Source: Candidatus Firestoneibacteriota bacterium
GTDB lineage: Bacteria; Oederibacteriota; D2-FULL-39-29
Direction of reading: 5' to 3'
Length of the DNA stretch: 35,439 bases
NCBI GenBank assembly: GCA_903928075.1
Contig: CAIYPD010000085.1
Coordinates: 1 to 35,439 of the forward strand
Position numbers and translations under genes: made by a program. The notes beneath the pieces are model-generated. The model made no database searches and was not told the origin of the DNA. It saw only the letters and a program-made list of their open reading frames with translations. How positions within the stretch are numbered: the stretch's first letter is position 1; each line of letters opens with the position of its first letter. Positions 1 to 8,709 of the stretch are shown here, piece by piece.

Positions 1-206
1 GCCTTTCCGTTTATTAAACAATCATAAACGCTTGCTTCAACCGTATACGGGTTTACGCCAAGACCACTTGTTGCATTGCCCTGAGGATCCATATCTATAA
101 GGAGAGTTTTTTTCTCCATGGCGCCAATAGAAGACGCAAGATTCACAGCAGTGGTAGTCTTGCCTACACCGCCTTTTTGATTTGCAATCGCTATTACTTT
201 TCCCAT
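1..206 (-). CDS. parA: ParA/Soj chromosome-partition ATPase, N-terminal part (runs off the window)
   Basis: The first 68 codons are visible and the rest lies left of the window. The product begins [19 protein letters not shown], the deviant Walker A motif (KGGVGKTT) of ParA/Soj ATPases. It continues with the [12 protein letters not shown] switch motif typical of the chromosomal ParA subfamily. ParA binds DNA non-specifically as an ATP dimer and moves ParB-parS complexes, so it acts in origin segregation and regulation of DnaA. The ATG at 206 is preceded by an AGGA-type ribosome site. It follows rsmG in the usual mnmG-rsmG-parA-parB order, and the parS site just upstream supports the chromosomal assignment. 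Family assignment is very safe; everything after residue 68 is unseen. Confidence 0.95.
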   Translation of the reverse strand, partial: MGKVIAIANQKGGVGKTTTAVNLASSIGAMEKKTLLIDMDPQGNATSGLGVNPYTVEASVYDCLINGK

Positions 207-280
207 TTTTTTCCTAAACAAATATTTTATACTGAAAGATTCTACATCAAAGGTTAAATTATGTCAAGAATTATATTAAA

Positions 281-296
281 TGTTTCACGTGAAACA
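281..296. promoter_or_regulatory. parS: parS centromere site (ParB binding)
   Basis: The 16-bp sequence TGTTTCACGTGAAACA is a perfect palindrome identical to the widely conserved bacterial parS consensus. It lies in the rsmG-parA intergenic gap, 75 bp upstream of the parA start, close to the origin as parS sites usually are. ParB would load here as a CTP-dependent clamp and be segregated by ParA. No second copy was noticed in the window. Confidence 0.95.
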
Positions 297-334
297 TCCA
301 CTCTTTAAAGTATTTTAGAGAAAATGCCGCTTAG

Positions 335-1048
335 CTATATTTTTAAAGGCCTTTTCTGAGGTATTCCGGTTCTTCTGGGATATTTTCCCGGGGTGGGATT
401 ATTTTTATGAATGATAACAATATTTTTTTCTTCGTTAAAAAAAGGATATTTAATTTTTTCTATTTTTTCAATCACACCGCCAAGAAGTGCAATTACAGGC
501 TCTGTCTCTTTTATTTCATTAAGGTCCTTACCTTTCGAGGCAATAAATTTACCCCCTACTTTTACAAACGGGAGGCATAATTCAGAAATCGCACTCAAAG
601 TTGAAACTGCCCTGCAGCAAGCAAAATCATATTTCTCTCTATATGAAATATCTTTTCCCAAATCTTCTGCCCGCTTCCAGAGTACCTCTACATTTTCAAA
701 TTGTAAAAGCTCACTGATATGCTTTAAAAATAGGCACTTTTTTGATGATGAATCTATCAAAGTAAGATTTATATCCCGAAATAATAATTTTAATGCCAGA
801 CCCGGAAAACCCCCGCCTGTTCCAATATCTATTATTTTAGTTCCATTTTTTATGTAAGGTGCGAGTGTAAAGGCATCAATAAATAGGTTTATGAAAATAT
901 TTTCGTTACCTTCTATTGAAGTAAGATCGGCTTTTCTATTCCATGAATTGATTTCGTTGATATAAACTTCAATGTCTTGAATTTTCTTGGGAGGAAGCTC
1001 CAGGTTTAATTCGAGAAAATATTTTTGAAAATTAAATTTTAGCGCCAC
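335..1048 (-). CDS. rsmG: 16S rRNA (guanine-527-N7)-methyltransferase RsmG
   Basis: RsmG methylates N7 of G527 in 16S rRNA using S-adenosylmethionine. The 237-residue protein has the class I SAM-binding motif IIDIGTGGGFPGLALKLL (about residues 70-87), the SSSKKCLFLKHI stretch and the motif FACCRAVSTL, all characteristic of RsmG/GidB. Length fits the family, with a slightly long C-terminus (PRRTGIPQKRPLKI). The start is GTG at 1048; no ATG occurs near the N-terminus and the ribosome site is weak. It lies 45 bp downstream of mnmG, presumably in the same transcript, in the conserved mnmG-rsmG-parA order. Confidence 0.95.
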   Translation of the reverse strand: MALKFNFQKYFLELNLELPPKKIQDIEVYINEINSWNRKADLTSIEGNENIFINLFIDAFTLAPYIKNGTKIIDIGTGGGFPGLALKLLFRDINLTLIDSSSKKCLFLKHISELLQFENVEVLWKRAEDLGKDISYREKYDFACCRAVSTLSAISELCLPFVKVGGKFIASKGKDLNEIKETEPVIALLGGVIEKIEKIKYPFFNEEKNIVIIHKNNPTPGKYPRRTGIPQKRPLKI

Positions 1049-1093
1049 GGAAATATTGTAGCAAATTACTCCAATTTTTTCAATGACAACCTA

Positions 1094-3007
1094 TTATTTT
1101 TCTTCTTTCAAGTAGTATATTTTTTTGAGGTAAATCATTACCGCGCTAACATCCGTGGGCGCAATACCCGAGATCCGCTGAGCCTGTCCGAGGGATTCCG
1201 GTTTTATTTTTGAGAATTTTTCAACAGCCTCGGCAGAAAGTCCGTGAACTTTCTTATAGTTTATTTCCGGGGGAATTTTTACATCCTCGTTTTTTACCGC
1301 TTTTTCTATTTGTTTTACCTGCCTTGAAATATAACCTTCGTATTTAATTTGGATCTCAGCCTGCTCTACCGCTTCCCGGTATACCCTGTTCGTCATTTTA
1401 TCCTTATCCTGTAATATCTTTTCGAAATCGCCATATTTTATTTCGGGGCGCTTCAGAACTTCCGCGAGAGAGATTTTTTCCAATTTTTTTGAAGATTTAT
1501 TTTCTTTAAAAAACTTTGCGCCGGCTTCGTCCGGGAAAATAAAAGTTTTCTTCAACTCTTTCAGTTTTTCGGCAATTAATAATTTCTTTTCCGAATATTT
1601 TTTAAAACGCTCGCCTGTGATAAGTCCCAAATCTTTTGCTTTTTCGGTAAGCCGGAGATCCGCATTGTCCTGTCTTAAGAGAAGCCTGTATTCCGCCCTG
1701 GAGGTAAACATCCTATAGGGTTCGGCAGTGCCCTTGGTGACAAGGTCGTCTATCAGTACACCAATATAAGCGTCAAAGCGGGTTAAAATAAATTCGGGGG
1801 CATTTTTCACTTTAAGTGCCGCGTTTATCCCTGCAATCAAGCCCTGGGCCGCAGCTTCTTCGTAACCGGAAGTTCCATTTATCTGGCCGGCAAAATATAA
1901 ATTTGCTATTTTTTTTGTCTCAAGCGTATGTTTGAGTTGATAGGGCGGGCAGTAATCATATTCTATAGCATAGGCCGGCCGCATTATCTCAACATTCTTC
2001 ATTGCCGGGATACTGCGTAAAAATTGGAGCTGGACATCCTCGGGCAGGCTGGATGAAAGACCGTTTAAATACATTTCAAGTGTATTTAATCCCTCCGGCT
2101 CGATAAATATCTGATGCCTTGTTTTTTCCGGAAAGCGAATTACTTTATCTTCAATAGAAGGACAGTACCTGGGGCCGACACCTTTTATCTTTCCCGCATA
2201 AAGTGGAGAACGGTGAATATTTTTTCTAATTATCTCGTTTGTATCTTCATTTGTATAAACCATAAAACACGCAATCTGCGGCATTTTTAATTCATCGGTA
2301 TCAGCGGAAAAAGGGATTAAAACATCATCACCCGCAACCGGTTTTGTTTTTGAAAAATCTATTGTATTTCTATTTACACGGGGATTGGTGCCTGTTTTAA
2401 GCCTGCCTATCTCAAAACCGAGTTCTTTGAGGCAAAAAGATAGTTTTTCAGCCGAAAGTTCGCCGTTTCTGCCCCCCGGGAAAGAAGCTTCGCCAATGTG
2501 GATAAGTCCGTTAAGAAATGTCCCCGGAGTGATAATTACTGCTTTTGCAATATACGCCATACCCATATGCGTAACAACCCCGTAGGCCGTATTATTTTTT
2601 ACAAGAATTTTTTCGATTATGCCCTGTTTAACATCCAGGCCTTCCTGTTCTTCCAGCACCCGCTTCATTTCGTTTTGATATATCTTCTTGTCGCATTGAG
2701 CGCGAAGAGAATGAACCGCGGGGCCCTTTTTTGTGTTTAGCATCCTGAATTGAATACCTGATTTGTCAGTAACTCTTCCCATTTCCCCGCCAAGAGCGTC
2801 AATTTCTTTTACAAGATGTCCCTTAGCAAGGCCGCCAATAGCAGGATTGCATGACATTTGGGCTATGTTATCAAGATTTATAGTAAATAGGAGAGCTTTT
2901 AAGCCTAGTCGCGCCACTGCAAGTGCTGCTTCAGCCCCGGCGTGCCCTGCTCCAACCACTATTACATCATATATTTTTTCATATTTAAGTAAATGCTCAT
3001 TTTTCAT
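1094..3007 (-). CDS. mnmG: tRNA uridine-5-carboxymethylaminomethyl modification enzyme MnmG (GidA)
   Basis: MnmG is the FAD-binding subunit that works with MnmE to install the (carboxymethyl)aminomethyl group on U34 of certain tRNAs. The N-terminal dinucleotide-binding motif [19 protein letters not shown] is followed by [31 protein letters not shown], and the C-terminal [18 protein letters not shown] that contacts MnmE. The protein is 637 residues from ATG 3007, the normal family length. An in-frame GTG at 3019 would add four residues (MDKN), but that codon lies inside a DnaA-box sequence, so the ATG is preferred. Its partner mnmE lies upstream on the same strand, separated by a secreted peptidase gene. 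Confidence 0.95.
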   Translation of the reverse strand: MKNEHLLKYEKIYDVIVVGAGHAGAEAALAVARLGLKALLFTINLDNIAQMSCNPAIGGLAKGHLVKEIDALGGEMGRVTDKSGIQFRMLNTKKGPAVHSLRAQCDKKIYQNEMKRVLEEQEGLDVKQGIIEKILVKNNTAYGVVTHMGMAYIAKAVIITPGTFLNGLIHIGEASFPGGRNGELSAEKLSFCLKELGFEIGRLKTGTNPRVNRNTIDFSKTKPVAGDDVLIPFSADTDELKMPQIACFMVYTNEDTNEIIRKNIHRSPLYAGKIKGVGPRYCPSIEDKVIRFPEKTRHQIFIEPEGLNTLEMYLNGLSSSLPEDVQLQFLRSIPAMKNVEIMRPAYAIEYDYCPPYQLKHTLETKKIANLYFAGQINGTSGYEEAAAQGLIAGINAALKVKNAPEFILTRFDAYIGVLIDDLVTKGTAEPYRMFTSRAEYRLLLRQDNADLRLTEKAKDLGLITGERFKKYSEKKLLIAEKLKELKKTFIFPDEAGAKFFKENKSSKKLEKISLAEVLKRPEIKYGDFEKILQDKDKMTNRVYREAVEQAEIQIKYEGYISRQVKQIEKAVKNEDVKIPPEINYKKVHGLSAEAVEKFSKIKPESLGQAQRISGIAPTDVSAVMIYLKKIYYLKEEK

Positions 3008-3011
3008 ATTT

Positions 3012-3200
3012 TTATCCACAACTTATCCACATCCTCTTATAACTTTATTTTGATTGTTATTAACTATGTTGATAAATATTCAACAGCAATATAACTCTTT
3101 GTGTTTAAACGCTTTTTCGATTTTCATCACAGTTGGCATTTAGTATGTGGTGCAACTATATGCCTATCAGAAACATATTGTTATATACATCTTATCCACA
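3012..3200. promoter_or_regulatory. DnaA-box cluster upstream of mnmG
   Basis: Three perfect TTATCCACA boxes lie at 3012-3020, 3023-3031 and 3192-3200, and a TGTTGATAA box in the opposite orientation lies at 3067-3075. The gap between mnmG and the next gene (3008-3430) is otherwise AT-rich with no convincing gene. DnaA boxes upstream of mnmG (gidA) are the location of oriC in E. coli. Here they could be an extra origin subregion, a DnaA titration site, or DnaA control of mnmG. The box calls are direct; the role is inference. From about 3200 to 3430 nothing else was recognised. Confidence 0.75.
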
Positions 3201-3430
3201 TTTTATCAAATATTCTGTCGGCGTACACTTTGCATCATAATGACTTAGTAAAATATAAATTTTTCTTCTAATTTATTAATGTGGATATCTTTGGCAAGGC
3301 TTGTTTTACCAAAATTGACCCGCATTGTAAAGAGAAAGATTGTATTGCCGAAATTCAGGAGATCTACGGCTGTACTTAAGTTACGAAAAGGTCAAATGTT
3401 CCCAGTTTTTTGTGCTTCAGGTTTCGTAAT

Positions 3431-5107
3431 TTATGGATTGTCGGTAAATATTTGCACTGTCCAGCCTTCCCATTCCTTTTCTAAAAGATCCAGTTTTTTT
3501 CCTGTAACCGTCTCCAGGGCAGTTTTTCCTGTTCTGTCTTTTTCGTAAGTCTTTTTATATTCTTTATAAAATTCCCCGAGTAATTCTTTTTTGTAAAGAT
3601 AAAGCCCAAGGTAGCGCACAGCTGCATAGAAGACCTCAATATCTATTCCTTCTGTCCAGCCGTCGTTCCCGGAAATTAATTTATCAAACCCTACATGCTT
3701 GCCCGTCCGGATTCTTTCGCAAATAGTATCAAGCCGGCCGCTTTTATAATCCACCTCCAATTTTTCCTTTACAACATTCCACTTGAGAGATTCAAAGGTA
3801 GTGGCAAGCATCTCGGTGAGCCAGCGGGGGTGTTTTTGTAAATAAAGGTTCTGATCTCCGGAATGAAGCGCATGCATATATTCATGAACAAAGGTGCCAT
3901 AACCCGTAAGCCGATCGGAGACAAATATTCCGAAAGAATTTAAATAAACACCTTCAAATCCCGAACTTGTGCCCATAAGGGTCCCTATAAGTCCTTTATT
4001 AACTTCTCTATTTGCGGACATGATCCAGAGCATCGGAAACTCGCTTGGTACTATCTTAAGGGTCTCTTTTGCAAAGGTAGCGCTTGTTACCATAGATTCT
4101 TTAAGCACCTTGATGGCCCCGTTGTCCTTAATATCGGTAAAAAGAATTACATTTGTTTCCGGAATTTTTATTTCAAAATAGCTTGCCAGTTCTCTCTTTG
4201 CCCGGGCAAGCAGGGCTTCGCGCCCTTTTTTAACAAGTTCCTTTTTCCTTTTAATTATGCCGTTTAGCTTTCCTTTGCTCATCATATCCGCAAACGCTTT
4301 TTCGGCGACAACCGACGACATATCATAATAACCCTGATTAAAAGCTTCTTCAATAAAGACCAGTGCCTCTTCTTCCTGCTTCATATTGGCATAAATAACT
4401 GCTTTCAGCATAAGGATTTGCGCATCTTGCCTATTTATTAACAATGCATTATCGGCAATTTCATTTGCCTCTCTTAACTTCTTTTTATCAATTAGAGAGT
4501 AGATTTCGCTGTCTTTTGCCGAAAAAAGCGAGTGAAGCACTTTTGGAGGAGTATCGAACGAAATAGAGCTAATAAGCGCGGATAAATATTTCTCAATCTC
4601 CGCCTGCGGCTTTACATAATTGTATAGCCCTATAATATTAATAATACTGCCGGTTTTGACAAAAACCATATATCTTTTCTTTGTTTCGCTGTCTTCTTTC
4701 TTTTTTCTCTTACGGATTTTATTTTCTTCCTCTTCTTTTTCTTTCTTGTAAGTGAAAAATACCTTTATGAGTTTTCTTTCTTTTTGGAGCAGTTCTTTCT
4801 TTTCAACCAGTTTTAGGCCTTCAAAATGCTTCTCCATATTTTCCCAGTACTTATCAAAGGCCTCTTCTACCGGAATGTCCCGGAAATACTTATCCAGCAT
4901 TATAAAATCCTGTATTTCCTTGTCCGGTTCCGAAAGAAATAAGGGAGGATACTGATTTTCAACATATTGCCAGCCGGCAGGTATTTTAAAGGAAAGTCCC
5001 GAGATAGCATCGGTGAATTTTGAATTACCCGGCGGGACGGCAAAAACCAAAGAGACGCAAAGAAACATCAAAGTAAGCATGTAAAAACATCTTTTTTTAC
5101 ACTGCAT
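3431..5107 (-). CDS. Secreted HExxH metallopeptidase-like protein with TPR segment (peptidase-MA-like)
   Basis: The 558-residue product starts with a Sec-type signal peptide (MLTLMFLCVSLVFAVPPG, about residues 10-27). Residues 28-190 include a lysine/glutamate-rich stretch (KEEEENKIRKRKKK). Residues about 205-275 look like TPR helices (EANEIADNALLINRQDAQIL...). The C-terminal half carries FVHEYMHALH, an HExxH zinc motif at residues 408-412, followed by RWLTEMLATTFE, whose glutamate is the likely third zinc ligand of a gluzincin. The last helix (LDLLEKEWEGW) is also typical of the peptidase-MA/DUF1570-like group. It probably acts in the periplasm or on the surface; the substrate is unknown. 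The first ATG (5107) has no clear ribosome site, and the ATG at 5080 would give a tighter signal peptide. Confidence 0.65.
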   Translation of the reverse strand: MQCKKRCFYMLTLMFLCVSLVFAVPPGNSKFTDAISGLSFKIPAGWQYVENQYPPLFLSEPDKEIQDFIMLDKYFRDIPVEEAFDKYWENMEKHFEGLKLVEKKELLQKERKLIKVFFTYKKEKEEEENKIRKRKKKEDSETKKRYMVFVKTGSIINIIGLYNYVKPQAEIEKYLSALISSISFDTPPKVLHSLFSAKDSEIYSLIDKKKLREANEIADNALLINRQDAQILMLKAVIYANMKQEEEALVFIEEAFNQGYYDMSSVVAEKAFADMMSKGKLNGIIKRKKELVKKGREALLARAKRELASYFEIKIPETNVILFTDIKDNGAIKVLKESMVTSATFAKETLKIVPSEFPMLWIMSANREVNKGLIGTLMGTSSGFEGVYLNSFGIFVSDRLTGYGTFVHEYMHALHSGDQNLYLQKHPRWLTEMLATTFESLKWNVVKEKLEVDYKSGRLDTICERIRTGKHVGFDKLISGNDGWTEGIDIEVFYAAVRYLGLYLYKKELLGEFYKEYKKTYEKDRTGKTALETVTGKKLDLLEKEWEGWTVQIFTDNP

Positions 5108-5149
5108 AAGTCTATTCTATATAGGAAAGATACGCGGGTCAAGTTTAAA

Positions 5150-5187
5150 ATCAGAAAATACCGGGTTTTTCGGCATTGTTTTCTGAT
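5150..5187 (-). terminator. Rho-independent terminator after mnmE
   Basis: The arms ATCAGAAAA and TTTTCTGAT (9 bp) enclose a smaller CCG/CGG stem. On the minus strand the structure is followed by TTTT. It lies 56 bp beyond the mnmE stop and before the peptidase gene, so it probably ends the yidC-HEAT-mnmE transcript. Confidence 0.55.
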
Positions 5188-5242
5188 GTTTTACTTGGGT
5201 TTTTTAGAGCTTCGTGTTTCAAATTTTAAGCTTCTATTTAGG

Positions 5243-6625
5243 TTACTTTCCGATGCAGAAATTTGAAAATATTTTATTCAAAATATCGTCTGTTGAGACC
5301 CGGCCGGTTATCTCTCCGATATGATCAAGCGCTTCCCTGATATCCACGGCGGGAAATTCCTCGGACATCCCTTTTTTTATAGAGTCTATGGCTCTTTCCA
5401 CCGCTACGCCTGCTTTTTGAAGCAGGTGCTTGTGCCTCGTGTTGGTAATAATAATATTTTCTCTTCCGGCAGGGCTTTTTTCCCGCACAGCCTGCACCAT
5501 AGCTTTTTTCAGTTGAGATAGGCCGGTCTTATTTTTTATGGAGATATTCACTGCTTTTTTATCTTTAAATGTTTTCGCTGCGTCTATTTTTTGCTTTAAA
5601 TCTGTTTTATTTACGACTATGATAACTTTTTTCCCGGCTGCCAGGTTCATTATCTCATAATCTTCTTTAGAAAGACCGGTTGACCCGTCAAACATAACAA
5701 GAAGCAGATCGGCTTCTTCAAGAGATTTTAGCGAGCGCTCAATGCCTTTTTTTTCGACAAAATCGTTCGAGGCCCGGATTCCCGCCGTGTCGGTAAGCAC
5801 AAAAGCAATGCCTTCGATATTTATAGTTTCTTCTATGATATCCCTGGTGGTGCCCGGAATATGCGTGACTATGGCGCGTTCTTCCTCAAGCAGTTCGTTT
5901 AAAAGGGAGGACTTCCCGACATTAGGCCGGCCCACTATAGCCGCCTTGACTCCCTCACGAAGCAGTTTTCCTGATTCTGCCGTTGCAACCAGCCTGTTAA
6001 TTTCTTTAAGAATATTAATAAGATTTTTTTTAACACCGTTAAGGTCGGTCGTCTCTATCTCTTCCTCCGGGAATTCAATATTGGCCTCTATCATAACACA
6101 GGCGCCGGTAAGTGCTCCGGCCAGCTCTTTTATCTTATTTGAGAGATTCCCCTTTAGCTGGCTTACCGCGGCTTTGAGCCCTTCTTCTGTCCTGGCTTTA
6201 ATAACATCTATTACGGCTTCCGCTTGCGCCAGGTCTATTCTGCCGTTTAAAAAAGCCCTTTTTGTAAACTCCCCGGGTTCCGCCAGCCTTGCGCCTCCCT
6301 CAAGAAGAAGTTCGAGAGTACGCCTTACCGGAACCGGGCCGCCGTGACAGTTTAGTTCTACAATATCTTCTCTGGTATAGGTCGACGGCGCGCGCATAAC
6401 GCCGACAATTACTTCATCTATTATTTCTTTATTTTTAGGATCCACAATGAAACCGAAGTGAGTCGAGAAGGAGGCCGCTTCTTCAAGTTTTTTGTCCTTT
6501 AACGGTTTAAATATTTTTTTTGCAATATTTAAGGCATCTTTTCCGGAAAGACGGACTATAGAAATGCCGCTTTCCCCGGCAGGGGTGGATATTGCAGCTA
6601 TTGTATCTTCATTAAAGGTTTTCAT
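5243..6625 (-). CDS. mnmE: tRNA modification GTPase MnmE (TrmE)
   Basis: MnmE is the GTPase partner of MnmG in U34 wobble modification. The 460-residue protein has the N-terminal tetrahydrofolate-binding domain (DTIAAISTPAGESGISIVRLSG), the G1 motif GRPNVGKSSL, G2 with GTTRD, G3 DTAGIR, G4 NKTDL and the C-terminal FCIGK, the CxGK motif whose cysteine is essential in the family. Length is normal. The ATG at 6625 is 6 bp past the stop of the upstream HEAT gene, so the two are probably co-transcribed and coupled. The mnmE-mnmG pair is conserved near origins; here one secreted peptidase gene separates them. Confidence 0.96.
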   Translation of the reverse strand: MKTFNEDTIAAISTPAGESGISIVRLSGKDALNIAKKIFKPLKDKKLEEAASFSTHFGFIVDPKNKEIIDEVIVGVMRAPSTYTREDIVELNCHGGPVPVRRTLELLLEGGARLAEPGEFTKRAFLNGRIDLAQAEAVIDVIKARTEEGLKAAVSQLKGNLSNKIKELAGALTGACVMIEANIEFPEEEIETTDLNGVKKNLINILKEINRLVATAESGKLLREGVKAAIVGRPNVGKSSLLNELLEEERAIVTHIPGTTRDIIEETINIEGIAFVLTDTAGIRASNDFVEKKGIERSLKSLEEADLLLVMFDGSTGLSKEDYEIMNLAAGKKVIIVVNKTDLKQKIDAAKTFKDKKAVNISIKNKTGLSQLKKAMVQAVREKSPAGRENIIITNTRHKHLLQKAGVAVERAIDSIKKGMSEEFPAVDIREALDHIGEITGRVSTDDILNKIFSNFCIGK

Positions 6626-6631
6626 AAGAGG

Positions 6632-8704
6632 CTACTTTTTAATCTTAATTTTAAGTTCATTGGAGACCACCGGCTGCATAATCCAGCCTTTTTCATAGCC
6701 ATTAAGAACCGGGCTCGGGACATAAGAAACCGCCAAGCTAAGCTCGGTTTCCGTATCATTTTCCTTTGCAGAAAGAGCAATAAGGTCTGAGGCAAGCGCG
6801 CTTCCCGGCTCTATTGTAAACAAACCCGCCTCGAGCGCCTCTACTTCCGCTATTTTTGAAAGATCTTTCTTTAGTCTCTTTAAAAACCGGCCTTTATTCA
6901 AAATAACCAGGTCAAAACCAAGGTTACCTTCCCGGTCATTAATCCCTGCTACCGGCTGCGTCCCGGCATTTTTTAACAACAGGCTTAACTTTATTTCTTC
7001 TCCGGTATTATATTCCTGTTTCTCCGTGACTATCTCCAATTTCAATTGTTCCAAAGCAGCCTGCTCGATACCCGTAAATATATCTTTATGCTGCTCTTTG
7101 TTTTTTGCTTCACAAAAAGTAATCTTTTTTTGAATAACGGCAGCGGGCAAATCAAAACTATCCTCGAGGAGCAAAAGTTCTTTAAATACCCCGGCGGCCA
7201 GATAATAAGCCTTCAGCTCCAAATAGGCCCCGGCCGTATAATAGCAGGTTCTGAAGGTTTTTTTCTTGAAAGCAGTTTCTTTCAAAGCCAGCAGATTTAA
7301 AAAACGAAGATTGACCAGATAATCTTTAACGGACATAAGCGGGGAAATTTCCAGAGCCCTTTTTAAATTTCCTTCAGCGGCCAGACATAAGGAAAAAAGT
7401 TCCGTCGCGGCTTCATCCGTCGTTCTTTCAGTGCGCCCGGCAGCATTTTCATACAGTGAAAGGTATTCGAGAGCAAGTGCATAGTCATTTTGACCGTAAT
7501 AAAAAATATTTGCTGCCTCTTTATACGCTTCCTTGTCCCTTTTCACTAAAAGTTTTTTTAAAACCAGGGACGCATATTTCTTAAATTCTTCGCCGCGGCT
7601 TTTCGGGTAGTTTACGGATAATTCTAAAATCACATTTTGCGCCAGGCTATTTTTCAGGAGATTTAAAAGAAGTTCTGCCTTTTCGCTGCTTACCGGTTCA
7701 TGTAACAGCATTTTCGCCGCCTGCTCAAAGGAAAGAGCGACCGCCGAACGGGCTGCCAGCTGCATAAGGGACGTCTCTTTGAATGCGTCTTCTATAAGCG
7801 GAATTGTTCTTTCATCTTTCATCATTGCTGAGGCTAAGAGCAGGTAACCAAATATTTTATTGTTAACCAGAGTTTTTTTCCCCTGCGGGTCTTTGGCGGT
7901 AAGAAGCTCCTGCCAGAGTTGTTCTTTGGCGGTTTCGAAAGAAATGAGGCCAAGCTCTTTTGCCGCCTGTTCGCAAAAATAATCCTGCCTGACGGCTGCT
8001 TTGTCTTTGATAACCTGTGTCCATTTTTTTGCCCGCTCTTCGACGGGAAGCAAAGCAGCTTCCTCGCGCAGTTTAATGAGCTCTATTGCCTCCCGGGCGG
8101 CCTGGCGCACAGGATAGACATCTTTTCTTAAGGAGTAAGGATCGTAGAGAAGGGTATTTAGATGCTGAATGGTTTTTGCGCTTCCGCGCTCGCCAAGAAT
8201 TTTTGCGGTCAAGAACCTGACCTGCGAGCTTTTGTCTTTTAACACGAAAAAAAGAGTTTCAGTGGTAAGTTCATCCGGCTCAAATACGCCTTCATAAATC
8301 TCTCTTACTATCCTTTCTCTAATATATCCGCTTCTTGCTTCTTTTAGGAGGGCATAAATATATTTTTTTACTTTCTCGCCGGGAAGAAGGAGGTTTTCAA
8401 GATTTTCATTTTTTATATTTACGGAAAAGCCGGCTTCGGGCAGCTCCCCCGTGTCAGAATCTCCGTCAAGAACAGAAGCCTTTAGAGGTTCGCAGTACTT
8501 TTTTATTTTTTCTTCCTGTTCTGTGGCTTTAGCTTTTTCCTCCAAATCCAAAACTCCGGGTAGAGCCGGGGCGGAGGCAGGAATTTCAGATGTAGTTTCT
8601 TTGCTAATGGTTAAAGGCAGAGATTCCGGATTTTCTCCGGAAAAAAACACAGCCGGTAGAACCAGCATTCCAAATAAAACATATGTAATTACGCATATTT
8701 TCAT
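6632..8704 (-). CDS. Secreted HEAT/TPR-repeat protein of unknown function
   Basis: This 690-residue product begins with a signal peptide (ICVITYVLFGMLVLPAVFFSG). Residues about 110-210 form HEAT-like helices (ETLFFVLKDKSSQVRFLTAKILGERG), and alpha-helical repeats continue to about residue 555, with a TPR-like stretch around AANIFYYGQNDYALALEYLSLYE. The C-terminal 130 residues (from about LEIVTEKQEYNTGEEIKL) look like a beta-sandwich of the kind found in secreted proteins with NxGxxP motifs. It lies between yidC (gap of 5 bp) and mnmE (gap of 6 bp), the place where jag/khpB is usually found, so it is probably co-expressed with YidC. No enzymatic motif was seen. A role in envelope-protein assembly is only a guess from context. 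Confidence 0.6.
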   Translation of the reverse strand: MKICVITYVLFGMLVLPAVFFSGENPESLPLTISKETTSEIPASAPALPGVLDLEEKAKATEQEEKIKKYCEPLKASVLDGDSDTGELPEAGFSVNIKNENLENLLLPGEKVKKYIYALLKEARSGYIRERIVREIYEGVFEPDELTTETLFFVLKDKSSQVRFLTAKILGERGSAKTIQHLNTLLYDPYSLRKDVYPVRQAAREAIELIKLREEAALLPVEERAKKWTQVIKDKAAVRQDYFCEQAAKELGLISFETAKEQLWQELLTAKDPQGKKTLVNNKIFGYLLLASAMMKDERTIPLIEDAFKETSLMQLAARSAVALSFEQAAKMLLHEPVSSEKAELLLNLLKNSLAQNVILELSVNYPKSRGEEFKKYASLVLKKLLVKRDKEAYKEAANIFYYGQNDYALALEYLSLYENAAGRTERTTDEAATELFSLCLAAEGNLKRALEISPLMSVKDYLVNLRFLNLLALKETAFKKKTFRTCYYTAGAYLELKAYYLAAGVFKELLLLEDSFDLPAAVIQKKITFCEAKNKEQHKDIFTGIEQAALEQLKLEIVTEKQEYNTGEEIKLSLLLKNAGTQPVAGINDREGNLGFDLVILNKGRFLKRLKKDLSKIAEVEALEAGLFTIEPGSALASDLIALSAKENDTETELSLAVSYVPSPVLNGYEKGWIMQPVVSNELKIKIKK

Positions 8705-8709
8705 GCTTT

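Noticed and set aside
411-857. 148-codon plus-strand reading frame
   Set aside because: Antisense to rsmG, which has clear family motifs.
3279-3548. 89-codon plus-strand frame upstream of mnmG
   Set aside because: Its second half is antisense to the peptidase gene and the first half has no ribosome site or known motif.
5742-6347. 201-codon plus-strand reading frame
   Set aside because: It is antisense to the highly conserved mnmE coding sequence; serine/proline-rich translation is typical of a shadow frame.
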